A DNA stretch of 64,000 nt, taken from NCBI GenBank assembly GCA_030272155.1, contig CP126203.1, positions 3,906,001 to 3,970,000 on the forward strand, given 5' to 3'. The stretch comes from Tetradesmus obliquus (taxonomy: Eukaryota > Chlorophyta > Chlorophyceae > Sphaeropleales > Scenedesmaceae). Positions 1-11,444 of this stretch are shown piece by piece. The translations under genes and the position numbers were made by a program. Position 1 is the stretch's first letter, and each line of letters begins with the position of its first letter. Under the pieces are notes generated by a model that did not search any database, was not told the DNA's origin, and saw only the letters and a program-made list of their open reading frames with translations.

Positions 1-67
1 CTGCTGATGCTAAATCCAACCACCAACATCATCTCACAAGTCCCACTGCCTTGGCTAAACCCTGCAG

Positions 68-420
68 GAGCTGAGCAGCCTTTTGGCTGAGCTATCCGGC
101 GTTGATCTGCTGGAGGCCACACACACTGATGAGCGCTCCAGCCTGCCATGTCACATATACTACCTGAACTCTTTTTCACAGCTAAATCATGTTGTTTACT
201 GCTGAACCCTGCAGGAGTTGAGCAGCCTCATGGCTGAGCTATCCGGCGTTGATCTGCTAGAAGCCACGCGCACTGCTGCCACCGCACAACCTGCTGTAGT
301 TACTTGTACTGTTTGTTGAACCCGTTATTCTACTGCTACACCCTGCAGGAGCTGTCCAGCCTCATGGCTGAGCTGTCAGGGGTGGATCTGCTAGAAGCCA
401 CCCGCACTGATGAGCGCTCA
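68..420 (+). repeat. Three tandem copies of a VIP1 exon start
   Basis: The exon beginning at 349 ([17 protein letters not shown]) is preceded by two partial copies starting after CTGCAG at 68 and 215. Each keeps the 3' splice site and about 60-75 nt of exon, then diverges into intron-like sequence. Only the copy at 349 runs on into the [10 protein letters not shown] sequence. Confidence 0.85.
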
Positions 421-2120
421 ACTCGAGAGGAGCTGCGCTGCGTGCTTGCTGTTGTGAGGCACGGTGACAGGACGCCCAAGCAGAAGCTCAAGGTGAGGAA
501 AGCAGAAAGAATCTTGGGGCTGCTAGCTACATGAGTGCATGCTTGTTTGTGTGATGCACAATTTTGTGTGCTTCACAAGTCAGGAGCTGCGCTGCGTGCT
601 TGCTGTTGTGAGGCACGGTGACAGGACGCCCAAGCAGCAGCTCAAGGTGAGGAAAGCAGCAAACTTATTTGGGCTGCTAGCTACATCATTGCATGCTTGT
701 TTGTGTGCTTCACGAGTCAGGAACCGCGCTGCGTCCTGGCAGTGGTGAGGCACGGCGACAGGACACCCAAGCAGAAGCTCAAGGTGAGCTCATGGCAGCC
801 GATTCAGTGCGATATATGCACGCATAGTGTAAAGTTACGGCACAAAATGTGTACATCTACACAATGTCGCTGCTTGACGCACCTGTGTTGCTCAATGCTG
901 CGGCTGCATCGTCCAACTGCAGGTGCGTGTGCAACGGCCCGCTGCGCTGTTTGCCAAGACTCCAAAGGGAAAGCAGGCCAGGCGCAAGAGCCTCTATGCT
1001 GTTGTTGTCTGTCTTGCAGCAACAAAGATCTGTGACATCCAGTTATCACAGAGGATTGACACAGGATTTACAGAAACTATGTACAGATTCTCGTATGACA
1101 AGTCCGATGATTCTCATTTCAAGTCACCAATTGCTTGATGTATGTCTTTGCAGGTGCGCGTGCGACAGCCTGCGCTGCTGGCCCTGTTTGCGAAGCACGC
1201 CGACCCTAAGGGCAAGCAGGCCAAGCTGAAGAGCCCCGCACAGCTGCAGGAGCTGCTGGACATATGCAGGAGCACGCTGGCGGTGCGTTGTGTGGCAGGG
1301 GCGAGTGCCATACGTGGAGACACTGTGCAGCATATTGCCGGTCAGCTGGTGTATGCAAGCATCAAACATGGGTGTGCTAGGTAGCTGTCTTGCGAGAGTC
1401 AAAAAGTGGCCTGCCTGAGGAGGCCGGGCATGCAAGGATCACTCACCCGAGCATCTTGCTGAAACATGTGGCTTCATCAGACTGTTTTAGGCTTTGTTTG
1501 ATGTATTTTGTTCTGTATTGTTGTCCCGCAGGAGCTGAGTCACCCCCCGCCGCCTGGCTTGTCTGAGGAGGAGGCTGAGGATCGCGAGGAGAAGCGCGAG
1601 AAGCTGCACATCGTGAAGACGGTGCTGGAGCAGGTGCGGGCGTATATTAGTATAGTGATAGTGGAAAAGGCAGTAGAACTAGTATAATAGTGAAACTCCA
1701 CCCCTCGCTTTGAACAGCAGCACTGTCAAAGGGGCCAGCCGCACATCGTAAAGACTGTGCTGGAGCAGGTGCGGCGCTGTGGTTCTGTCAAAGAAGTGGG
1801 CATTTCAGAGCCCCTACATCCAGACAAGCAATTGCCAATGTTCACAGATGTTGACTGCTTGACGACTGCCTGTTGACTGCCTGGCGTCCACCCACGCACC
1901 TTAACCGTTTCATTTGAGGGGGGGTGCCCTTGACCGCATTATGTGCTGCTATCTGTTTTGCACTTCTGACTGGTTCACAGTGTTGATGTGTACTAACAAT
2001 CAAACTGTGTGTCATTGTATGCACTGCTCCTATCTGTGTGCTGCAGGGTGGCCAGTTCAGCGGGATCAACCGCAAGGTGCAGCTGAAGCCCCTCACATGG
2101 GTCACACCCGGCGACAGCCC

Positions 2121-2157
<37 letters not shown>

Positions 2158-5100
2158 GCTCCTGCAAGTGGAAATGGCAGCAGCAGCGCTGGCCAGCAGC
2201 AGCCGCAGGACTCTACCACACAGCAGCAGCAAGTCAGCAGCATCCCAGACCAGCAGCTGCAGCAGCAGCCTTCTGATCTGCAGCAGCAGCCATCAAAATC
2301 TGAGCAGCAACAGCAGCAGCAGCAGCAGGCGGCCAAGCCTGTGCTGACAGAAGCGCTGCTCATCCTGAAGTATGGCGGCGTGCTGACGCATGCTGGGCGG
2401 GCTCAAGCTGAGGAGCTGGGGAAAGTGTTCAGGCTGGTCATGTACCCCAGGTGCGTTTTGTCATGCTGCGTTATTGTTATTATGTTTTTATTATGTTTTA
2501 TTATCATGAAGGGTTGGTGCTGCAGGATGTGTGTATGTGTCTGCTGATGCATTGACGAGGCGTGACAGCTGTGCAACTGGGCTGAGTCTTCAGGCTGGTG
2601 ATGCACCCCAGGTGCGCTGGACGCTCACCTGTGTTATGTTTCGCCCTTTATTTATTGCTTTCACTTCAACTTCACAGCTTGTGGCACCTGCGCACTCCAA
2701 ACTTTGCCTGCAAGGCACTCGCTGTAGTCAAGTGTTCCCGCAGCTGACCCTGATGCTGCTGTTGCTGGTGCAGGTATGGCTCAGCTGGCGGCGGCCTGCT
2801 GCGGCTGCACTCCACCTACAGGCACGACCTGAAGATCTACTCCAGCGATGAGGGCCGCGTGCAGGTGAGCCAGGATACAACAAGTCCCTGGGAAGGCTCT
2901 CACGGCATCTTTGCGGGCATGCCGCTTTGCGTCAAGCGGTACGCTGCTCAATGCATGTCTTCCTCTTGTTGGTGCGGTTGCTTCCTCTCAACCAATGCTA
3001 TTCAGGCCTGCTGTAGCAATTGTCTGCGGTGGTCTTCACCCAAACACTGCCTGCGGGGGAGGCCGCTGCTCTCACACACCCCATTGCCACTGCCGCTGCT
3101 GCTGCTGCTGCTGCTGCTGCCGCAGGTGTCCGCCGCTGCCGTCACCAAGGGCCTGCTGGCGCTGGAAGGCTGTTGCCGACAATTGTTCTGCTCCTGCTGC
3201 TGCTGCCGCCAGCATAGTAAAAGCTAGTTGTCAACTGCTGCTGCTGCTGCTGCTGCAGGTATCTGCCGCTGCCTTCACGAAGGGCCTGCTTGCACTGGAG
3301 GGCAGCAGCCTGACCCCGATCCTGGTCAGCCTGGTCACCAAGGACGCCAGCATGCTGGACGCGTTCGGCAAGGTGCGCTAGTTGATCTCATGCTATGCTT
3401 GTTGGAAGCAATGATGGTATCAATTTTTTTTATGGTGTACATCGTGCCCCCTTTTATGTCATTATGAGAAAAGCGTGCTGAGCAAATTTCGTGCAACTTA
3501 TGCGTTGCTGCTTCAATCCATTCAAATCCATTGGCCCCTCATAGCCCTTGCCTGAGACGTCCGGCCCATACTCTGCTGCTGACACTTGTGACGGCGTCAC
3601 AACGCAGGGCGCCAGTGATGACATCCGGCACGCAAAGCAGATCCTGTACTCAGCAATGACATGGGACCCAGCCACTTCCACATCCTCCAACTTCACACCC
3701 AACTACAGCCGCAGCACCACCCCTGCACCCACACCGCTGCTGACCTCACCCCCAATGAGCCCCCGCAGCATTAGCAGGGCCAGCAGCAGCGGCGGCGGCG
3801 CTGGTGGTTCAGGTCTTGCCAGGATCTCAGCGGGCGGCCCAGATCAGCAGCAGCAGCAGCAGCAGGGTGTGGTGGCAGCAGCAGCGGCGGCTGTGGCTGC
3901 AGCAGACGGCAGCAGTAGTGTGCAGGCAGGCGGTGGCGTGCAGCTGCAGGCATCGAGCAGCAGCCAGGAGGGAGCAGCAGCAGCAGCAGCAGCAGGGCCG
4001 CCGGGAAGTGACATTGCAGGCATGCCTGAGGCCCCGCTGCAGCACCTGAAGAGGCTGAATGAGCTCATGAAGACCATGGTGGAGCAGGTGGGTGTGTCCA
4101 GGGCTTCCATGCTTTTGTATGTTGCAGGTGCCTTTGCTTGGCAGGATGGTTGCCAATGCAGGACTGGTTACTTGATTAGATCAACACACGCTTGTAAAAG
4201 CTTTTTTGATGGTGAAAGGTGGATGGGGAGTGATGAAAAGGCTGTGTGGTGGGCAGTTCCCTAGCTGGTGTGCTGCTGGTGCAGATTCTGCACCTTCGCC
4301 AGCACGGTCAGCTGATTGCCAATCCTTGACGGTCACAGCTGGTACCAATCCGACTGCACTGACTCAGGAACTGTGCCTGCCTGCTGTGCCGCTCTGTCTG
4401 TGTATTGCCGGCCTGCTGTGCTGTCCCTTTTCGCTGCGTTTGGCTGTGCTGCCTGCAGCTGCGGCAGCTGGTGCTTGCTGAGAAGCGCCACGGCATGACC
4501 AGCAACGCCAGCAGCAGCGCCAAGGACCTCACACAAGCAGAGGCAGCAACAGCAGCAGCAGCAGCAGCAAGTGACTCGGCTGCAGGTGCTGCTGACAGCA
4601 GCAGCGGCGGGCTGCTCGGCAGCATGACAAGCCTTACAAGTCAGCCCCTGCCAGGGGTGTCCCCACTCAGCCCAGGAGTGTCTGGGGCAGCAGCAGCAGC
4701 AGCAGCGGCGGCAGCAGCACCTGCAGCAGCAGCAGGATCGCCGCAGCGGCCGTCGACGGCACCGCCGGCTGGTGCTGCTGCTGCTGCTGCTTGTGGGGCC
4801 GGCAGTGCTGCTGCGGCGGCTGCAGCAGCACGCTACAGCAGCTTGAGCCAGGATCAGAATGTGAGTAAGCTGGGATGGAGCACTGCTACCTGTAATTCGA
4901 AGTTGCGAACGCGCAGCTGCTGTAGGGGCCTGAGTGATGCGCTGGCTATTCAGTGTGCTGCATGCCTTTGGCTCATCCGTGTGATCTGACACATGTCACC
5001 TCTGTCTGCTTTTCTTGCAGGACTGGGTGCTGCAGTCAGACCAGCCCTGCAGCGCGGAGCGGCTTGTTGATTGTATGATTTTTTTAAAACTATCTTATTA

Positions 5101-7263
5101 ACTTCCCTTTTGTCTGTTGCTGCCGCAGGACTGGGTGCTGCAGCCGGACCAGCCCTGCAGCGGGGAGCGGCTGCTGCTGATGTTTGACCGCTGGCAGAAG
5201 CTGGCCAAGACCTTCTGCAAGAAGGGCCGCTTTGACATCAGCAAGGTGGGGAAAGTAACAAAAGCAACATGATTTTGAACCTGGTTTGAATGGCAGGCAG
5301 CAGCTGGCAGGGCGGCTGGTCACCAGCCCTGCACAAGGAGGCGGATGAAAGTGACAGCAGACCTGCACCTGGTGCTGAGCATGATGTTGAGCAATGGTGA
5401 GCAACACAAAGCATGCATCCACTCACTACGTGTTCATTGTACTGCTGTTGTTCTGCATCTGCATCCGCACAGGTGCCGGACATCTACGACAGCGCCAAGT
5501 ACGACGCGCTGCACAACGCGCACCTGGGGCTGGCGCCCACGCTGTACCAGCTCTACGCAGAGGCCAAGATCCTGGCGGACGCCGTCATCCCCAACGAGTG
5601 AGTACCGGCTGGTTATCTTTCAGTCAAATTGTGCAGTTTGTTTGTGTGAGCGTCACGCTGTACGAGCTGTATGCGAAGGCTAAAATCCCCGCGGACCGTC
5701 ATCCCCAACGAGTGAGCACTTGCCTTTTTGCTGATTGCCTCGTGGTGGATGCTATCAACATGTGCATGTTTCACATGGCGCCAGCTCTATGCAGAGGCCA
5801 AGATCCTGGCAGACGCTGTCATCCCCAACGAGTGAGTACTGAGTAATCCCTACTCTTTTTTTGTTTGGATGTGACTGCCATGTGGTTTTTGACTGCTTGT
5901 TTGGGCTACTTGGTTTGACAAGCTGGCGGCAGACGAGCTGTAGAGCAACACGCGGAAGGGAAGATTCTCGCGGACGCGCGTCATTGCCAACGAGTGAGTG
6001 GCAGGAGCGCCATGTCTGCTTGTTTGCTTCCCTAGCAAGGTCGTCACATACATATAAGGAGTGCAGCAGTGCATCATGTTTTTTGTGTTGCGTTCGTTCT
6101 ATGGCAAACGGCCCCTTAAGTGATAGACGGGTTCTGTGAACATTTGCTACAAAGTTAGGTTGCTTTCCGGATGCGTGCAGGTACGACACTGATCCTGCCG
6201 GCAAGCTGGCCATTGCCTCTAAACTTGCCACTGAGCTGTTGGCCTTTTCTTTGAACATGCATCTCATAAATGTTTCATCATGTTTCAACTGCAACCGCAG
6301 ATACGGCACCGACCCTGCCGGCAAGCTGGCCATTGCCAGCAAGATAGCCACGGAGCTGCTGGCCACTTTTTAGATGGCCACTTGTGGATTGGTGCTGTGT
6401 CTGACCAGATGTTGCCATGTGTTGTTTTGCAGGTACGGCACCGACCCCGGCGGCAAACTGGCCATCGCCAGCACGTTTGCCGCCAAGCTGCTGCCATCTT
6501 CAAAGTAACTTTCACCAATTTTCATCATGTTTCAACTGCAACCGCAGGTACGGCACCGACCCCGCAGGCAAGCTGGCCATTGCCAGCAAGATAGCCACGG
6601 AGCTGCTGGCCAAGCTGCTGGACGACCTGCGGGCCAGCAAAGAGGAGAGCCTCGCAACGCTGACAGGTGAGCATGCTGTTTGTATGTGTGTGTTTCCACA
6701 ACTGCTTTGTCTGTTGTATTGTGTGCGGGCCAGCACGGAGGAGAGCCTCACCACATTTGTGTGCATGCGCGCGTGTTACTGCTCTGGTCCTGTGCTTTGC
6801 TGTCAACTTGTTCACTTTCTCTTACTGCTGTCCCCCTGCAGATGTCGACACCCCAGCCGCTGTCAGCAGGGTCGACCACTGGCAGCACAAACCAACAGAC
6901 ACCCACTGTCCTGCGCTGCATGCCGTGTTTTTTTGTGTTTCTGTTCACCTGCAGACGTGGACACCCCAGCTCCCGTCAGCAGGGTCAACCACGACCGCCC
7001 CCTCAGCCGCAAGTCCATGCCGGCACTACGAGCAGCCTCCGCCAACAATCCAAACAGCAGCAATGCCGCTGCTGCTGCTGCTGCTGCTGCTGCCGCATCT
7101 AACGGCAGCAGTGCAGCCGCCGGCGACGGCAGCAGCAGCAACAATGCAGCAGGCACAGGCAGCGACGATGGAGCAGGAGATGTATCGCTGAGCGCTCGCG
7201 TGAAGCGTGCAGCGAGTGCGGGGGCATCTCTTGCCTCTGCTGCCTCACTTGCATCTGACAGCT

Positions 7264-7298
<35 letters not shown>

Positions 7299-8263
7299 GG
7301 GCCGGGCAGTGACAGGGCAGGGGGAGATGAGGCGGAGGTTGAGGGTTGTGAGGGCGAAGAGGGCTTTGAGGCTGAACCTGAGCTGATTCATCGGCTGTGC
7401 CCGATGTACGCATCCGACATCAACAGCCCGCTGAGGTAAGCAAACCTCAGCAACATCACTGAGGCAAGCCCAAAAACATGTTTTGGGAGGATGTTTTTGG
7501 TCAAGGGAAGAGCACATGCAGCTTTACGCACACTACAAGCGGCAGCGGTGTTTCAAGTGCGAGGTGGGTTGTGAGGGCGAGGAGGGTTTTGAGGCTGAGC
7601 GTGAGCTGATCCACCGGCTATGCCCGATGTACGCATCAGACATCAACAGCCCGCCGAGGTAGGCATGTGAACGGGGAGTACCTGGCTGTAGTTGAGCATT
7701 GCAGGCTGCAGAACGTGTCTCTTGACACAATACAGATGGGGTGTGTTTGTCGTTCAGATGTGTTTTATTGGGGCTCAAGTAGGTGGTGATGAGGCTGAGG
7801 TTGAGGGTTGTGAGGGCGAGGAGGGTTTTGAGGCGGAACCAGAACCGATGTGCTGGCTGTGCCCCATGTACGCATCAGACATCAACAGCCCGCTGAGGTG
7901 AGGGTTTAGTGGCTAGGTTTGTAGCCAACTGCTTGTTGGTAGCCCACTGCTAGTTTGTAACACAGCTGTGCGTGGCATGTTCATCTGGTCCACTAGCTGT
8001 GCCCCCTGTGTGCACCTGACATCAACAACTCACTGAGGTAACCAAACCTAAGCAACGTAGTGCTGCAGCAGCAGACGCGGCTGATGGTTTGTGTGTTGCT
8101 GTTGCGCAGACACAGTGCACGTCCTTGTGTGGTGTCGGCATGCCTGCATTGCGTTTTTCATGTCTGTCATGCTGCTGCTGCTGCCCTACAGGCACGTGCG
8201 CACGCGCATGTACGTCACCAGCGAGTCCCACATGCACTCCCTGGTCAACCTGCTGCTGCTGCT

Positions 8264-8308
<45 letters not shown>

Positions 8309-8855
8309 GCTGTGCCCTGTAGGCACGTGCGCACACGCATCTACTTTACCAGCGAGAGCCACATGCACTCCCTGGTCAACCTGCTGCGTTTCTGCCACCT
8401 GCGCCACGCGCTGATGCCGCACAGCAGCAGCAGCGCCTGCAGCGGTAGCAGCAGTGCAATCAACACCCCAGCGCCAGATGCTGCTGCTGCTGCCGGCAGC
8501 AGCAGCTCGCAGCGGCTCAGCATGGATGCATCTGATGCTGCTCCGCGCAACTTGCACGCCAGCGGCAGCTTTGGCGGCAACAGCAGCAGCAGCAATTCGG
8601 CAGCAGCAGCAGCAGCAGCAGCAGCACCATCTGCGCTGCTGTCTGATGAGGCGTTTGCTTTGCTTAAGGCTTGCAGCGAGCTGGACTATCTGACGCACCT
8701 GGTGTTCCGGCTGTATGAGAACATGGCTGTGGCGGCTGACCACCCGGAAAGGTTTAGGATTGAGATCCTGTTCTGCCCGGGCACTGCATTCGACCCAACG
8801 GAGGTTAGTGTGGCTGCTGCTGCTGCTGCTGCATTGATGTGTCCTATTCTGTTGC

Positions 8856-8899
<44 letters not shown>

Positions 8900-9014
8900 C
8901 AGCTGTGTTCGTGCCCACCTAGCTGCAGCAGCAGCTTGTCAGCGGCTGGTGAATGACAGGGGCAAGCAACTGCTGCAGACGTGAATGCATTCAGCGGGAT
9001 GGAGTGTGACTGCA

Positions 9015-9052
<38 letters not shown>

Positions 9053-9133
9053 TGCTGTTGCTGCAGACCATCCCTCCCAAGGGCAACCACACGCTGCCCC
9101 CAGGCCCCAGTGTTCTTTGTGCTGAAGCCTAGT

Positions 9134-9200
<67 letters not shown>

Positions 9201-9269
9201 AGACCATCCCTCCCAAGGGCAACCACACGCTGCCCCCAGGCCCCAGTGTTCTTTGTGCTGAAGCCTGGT

Positions 9270-9318
<49 letters not shown>

Positions 9319-9387
9319 AGACCATCGCTCCCAAGGGCAACCACACGCTGCCCCCAGGCCCCAGTGTTCTTTGTGCTGAAGCCTGGT

Positions 9388-9433
<46 letters not shown>

Positions 9434-9615
9434 AGACCATCCCTCCCAAGGGCAACCACACGCTGCCGCCCAGGCCCCGCGTGCCGCTGCACAAAGGGGA
9501 CGGCAGGACGCTGGCAGATTTCGAGCGGCTGCTGCGGCCCTTTGCTGCCAAGCGCAGCTGTGCGGGGCGCGGCCTGTGGGGACAAAGCAGTGTGGCTCCC
9601 AGCAGCGGCAAGTGA
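349..9615 (+). CDS. VIP1: VIP1/PPIP5K inositol-pyrophosphate synthase, C-terminal part (5' end outside window)
   Basis: Bifunctional diphosphoinositol-pentakisphosphate kinase family: an N-terminal ATP-grasp kinase makes inositol pyrophosphates and a C-terminal histidine-acid-phosphatase-like domain opposes it. Only the phosphatase-like half is in the window. Exons placed by hand: 349-492, 1154-1282, 1532-1633, 2047-2450, 2774-2864, 3259-3372, 3608-4087, 4459-4860, 5129-5245, 5473-5597, 6548-6666, 6955-7435, 8323-8803, 9436-9615. All phases agree, giving about 1122 residues, with TGA at 9613-9615. Diagnostic motifs are [10 protein letters not shown] (first exon), [57 protein letters not shown], and [18 protein letters not shown] followed by [15 protein letters not shown]. 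PolyQ, polyA and Ser-rich inserts interrupt the conserved blocks in the exons at 2047, 3608, 4459, 6955 and 8323. The preceding exon is not in the window. Which of several exon copies is spliced is inferred from length and phase. Confidence 0.93.
584..783 (+). repeat. Two extra 63-nt in-frame cassette copies of the [10 protein letters not shown] exon segment
   Basis: Segments 584-646 and 721-783 each repeat the last 21 codons of the exon ending at 492 ([18 protein letters not shown]...). Each is preceded by an AG acceptor (AAGTCAG, GAGTCAG) and followed by a GTGAG donor. Both are 63 nt, phase 0 on both sides and free of stops. Spliced inclusion would keep the frame and duplicate the signature motif. 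The variants differ at single residues (KQQLK versus KQKLK; EPRC versus ELRC). Confidence 0.85.
920..990 (+). repeat. Decayed copy of the VIP1 exon at 1154
   Basis: Sequence starting GTGCGTGTGCAACGGCC parallels the start of exon 1154-1282 ([14 protein letters not shown]) but carries indels. It keeps the CTGCAG-type acceptor and breaks down after GKQA. A short 3'-end echo of exon 1532-1633 (HIVKTVLEQ, then GTGCGG) also lies at 1742-1768, and one of exon 2047-2450 at 2590-2611. Confidence 0.7.
3127..3170 (+). repeat. Copy of the VIP1 exon start at 3259
   Basis: A (CTG)n-CCGCAG acceptor is followed by codons for [15 protein letters not shown], duplicating the first 15 codons of exon 3259-3372. 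The intact exon is also preceded by a CTG run ending in CAG, so tract and exon start were duplicated together. Confidence 0.75.
5021..5072 (+). repeat. Copy of the VIP1 exon start at 5129
   Basis: TTGCAG is followed by [15 protein letters not shown], a near copy of the [15 protein letters not shown] start of exon 5129-5245. It then runs into AT-rich intron sequence. Confidence 0.75.
5650..6000 (+). repeat. Three 3'-end copies of the VIP1 exon ending at 5597
   Basis: Copies ending near 5713, 5833 and 5994 repeat the [14 protein letters not shown] segment with the following GTGAGT/GTGAGC donor. The first two are well conserved and the third is heavily decayed. All lie downstream of the parent exon. 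Confidence 0.8.
6181..6507 (+). repeat. Three 5'-end copies of the VIP1 exon at 6548
   Basis: Copies starting at about 6181, 6301 and 6434 repeat the [20 protein letters not shown] coding sequence, each after an AG acceptor. They end in stops or intron-like sequence after 20-24 codons. Spacing is roughly 115-130 bp. Only the fourth copy (6548) continues to a donor. Confidence 0.85.
7560..8040 (+). repeat. Three 3'-end copies of the VIP1 exon ending at 7435
   Basis: The exon end ([13 protein letters not shown] followed by a GTAAG donor) recurs at about 7560-7660 and 7787-7898, and in eroded form at 7998-8040. The middle copies also keep the upstream acidic [12 protein letters not shown] segment. 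Confidence 0.8.
8192..8322 (+). repeat. 5'-end copy of the VIP1 exon at 8323 plus CTG tract
   Basis: After CCCTACAG at 8191 the [20 protein letters not shown] coding sequence appears. It is followed by a CTG-rich run from about 8248 to 8318, then the second acceptor CCCTGTAG and the intact exon. The two copies share about 20 codons. Confidence 0.85.
9016..9435 (+). repeat. Co-amplified (CTG)n tract plus start of VIP1 terminal exon, three copies
   Basis: Units of (CTG)n-CAG followed by a copy of the terminal exon start ([12 protein letters not shown]) recur at 9066, 9203 and 9321 before the true terminal exon at 9436. The 9137-9199 tract is (CTG)21. The unit length varies with the number of triplets (118-137 bp). 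The non-terminal copies share a common tail ending in TTTG before the next CTG run, so the unit was amplified as a block. Confidence 0.88.
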
Positions 9616-10243
9616 TGCATTGGAGAATGAAGGAGAGGGTTTATTGCAGCCCTGGGCACCTCACAAAGAAGAGTTAGGGCTCGCTGGGCTGGGCTTGAGG
9701 CAGGCTTCCAATCCTGAAGATGCGTTGCAGGGCGGTGTTGTGTATGTCAGTTGTGCACGCTGGTTTGTAGCGGCTGCTGCGGCCCTTTGCTGCCAAGCGC
9801 ACCTCTGCTGCCAAGCGCACCTGAGGCGCTTTGCTGGGGCCCTTGGGGCAAGAGTGCCGCAAAGCTGCTGCCGCGGCGTCTGGCCCAATGTGGGCCGCTG
9901 CAAGGCTGTGATCAGTTGTCGTGTGTGTACACGCATATGGTATATGAGCGCTCTGCTAGCAGAGCTTTCCGTTATGGACGTTGTCTGGCAGGCTGTAGCA
10001 GCCTGCTAGCAGCGGCAGCTGCTCCTGATGTGAGTCTGGGCTCCAGCGACTGCCTGTTACGAGCAACAAGGCGCTTGCAGCTTGCCAGAGCGCAGCATGC
10101 GTTGCGCTGAAATTGCAGCCACTGGCCGGTATAGCATGAAGAGGTGCCGTGGCTGATCGCTCTTTCTCCTCCTTGATAGTTGGCGGGTTGATGAGTTGCT
10201 TCACAAGCCTGTCATTGGCGTGTGCTGAAATGGTGTTCGCATG

Positions 10244-10248
10244 ATGTA
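10244..10248 (+). terminator. Candidate poly(A) signal TGTAA for VIP1
   Basis: TGTAA lies about 630 nt past the VIP1 stop codon. TGTAA is the established poly(A) signal of chlorophyte nuclear genes; its use here is inferred. Confidence 0.35.
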
Positions 10249-10393
10249 ACAGTCCAGTCGTGTTATCCGCACACTGGTCTAATGCGGGGCGGGTGATGTG
10301 CATGTACGGCGGCGCACCTGAGGCTGGGCTAGACCTACACCCGTCTTGAGCCCATCCAAGGTGGCGATCAGATAATGTGTAGCCTGCAATTCT

Positions 10394-10398
10394 TTACA
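10394..10398 (-). terminator. Candidate poly(A) signal TGTAA for the J-domain gene
   Basis: TTACA on the + strand, so TGTAA on the coding strand, about 260 nt past the proposed stop at 10659-10661. It faces the VIP1 signal, as expected for convergent genes. Confidence 0.35.
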
Positions 10399-10658
10399 AT
10401 GCCTAATCAGCCATATGTGGCTGACAGCACCGTCGACGCTAGACGAACAGTGCATGCCAAGAACGGCTTGCGTCAGGCCCTGACTCAGGGCCGCCGGGTG
10501 TCGCGGCATCACCAAAACAGCAGCGGACGTGATGACTTGATGCCAACTGCCCACACCCCACAACCAACCCACACCCCCACAACCTGCTTCAAAAGCACTA
10601 GAGGCAATGAGCCAGCTACCCCGCCCCAGCAGCAGTATCTACCTCACGCGCACAGAGT

Positions 10659-11399
10659 TCAAGGTGCACGGTATGGCTGCTGCTGCTGGTTGTACTGCTG
10701 CTGCTGTCCTTGGTAGGGAGTGTATGACTGCTGCGGCTGCTGCTGCTGTGGCTGCACATACGGCGCTGCATAGTACCCCTGAGCGTACTGCCCCGCTCCA
10801 TACGGCTGCTGCGTGCTGTACTGCTGCTGCTGCTGCTGTGGGGGCTGGTAGTATCCGCCATTGCCATATGCCTGCTGGTGCCATTGGCCTGCTGCTGCTG
10901 CTGCTGCTGCTGCTGCGGTGTGTACTGCCTGCTGGTCTGCTGGTAGCCTGCACCTGCTTGGCTGTATGCAGCAGCTGCAGCAGGAGCAGCACTATAAGCA
11001 GCGCTGTAAGCAGAGCCGTATGCAGCTGCCTGTGGTGCTTTTGGTGCTGCTGGTGCTGCTGCTGAATACGCAGGCGGCTGCTGCTGCTGCTGCTGCTGCT
11101 GGCTGTAGGCTGCCTGCTGCTGCAATGGCAGCTGAGCAGCATAGTAGGCTGCAAATGCTGCCTCTGCAGCTGCAGCAGCTGCATTGACCTGATGCTGCCT
11201 GCCAGCATACGCAAGAGCGGCTGTGCTGCCTGCAGCTGTAGCGGTGCTGCTGCTGCTGCTGCTTGCTGCTGCTGGTTGGTACTGCTGCTGGTACGGCTGG
11301 TACTGCTGCTGCTGCTGTGCTGGTGCTGCTGCTGCTGGCTGGGCACGTTGGCTGGCAGCTGGTGCCTGACCAATGCTGCTGCTGCTGGCTGCTGGCAGA

Positions 11400-11444
<45 letters not shown>

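Larger units (their letters stand above)
9616..10658. other. Convergent intergenic region between VIP1 and the J-protein gene
   Basis: No recognisable gene. At 9772-9830 there is an echo of the terminal VIP1 exon ([10 protein letters not shown] coding sequence with an internal 18-nt duplication). The rest appears to be the two 3' untranslated regions facing each other, with one TGTAA on each strand (10244 and 10394). Confidence 0.6.

Noticed and set aside
4333..4992. Antisense open frame rich in Cys, Ser and Arg
   Set aside because: Complement of the polyA/polySer-coding VIP1 exon 4459-4860; the sense strand has the conserved protein.
7787..7898. Treating every exon echo as a real additional exon of the protein
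   Set aside because: Most copies lack one splice site, have frameshifts or stops, or would repeat conserved blocks once per copy. The single-copy exon set gives proteins of family-typical length (645 aa alpha-DOX, 1166 aa synthetase).
8686..9585. Long minus-strand open frame of polyGln/polySer/polyAla across the CTG arrays
   Set aside because: It is the antisense reading of (CTG)n runs and VIP1 terminal-exon copies on the + strand; triplet repeats stay open in all frames and give no evidence of a gene.
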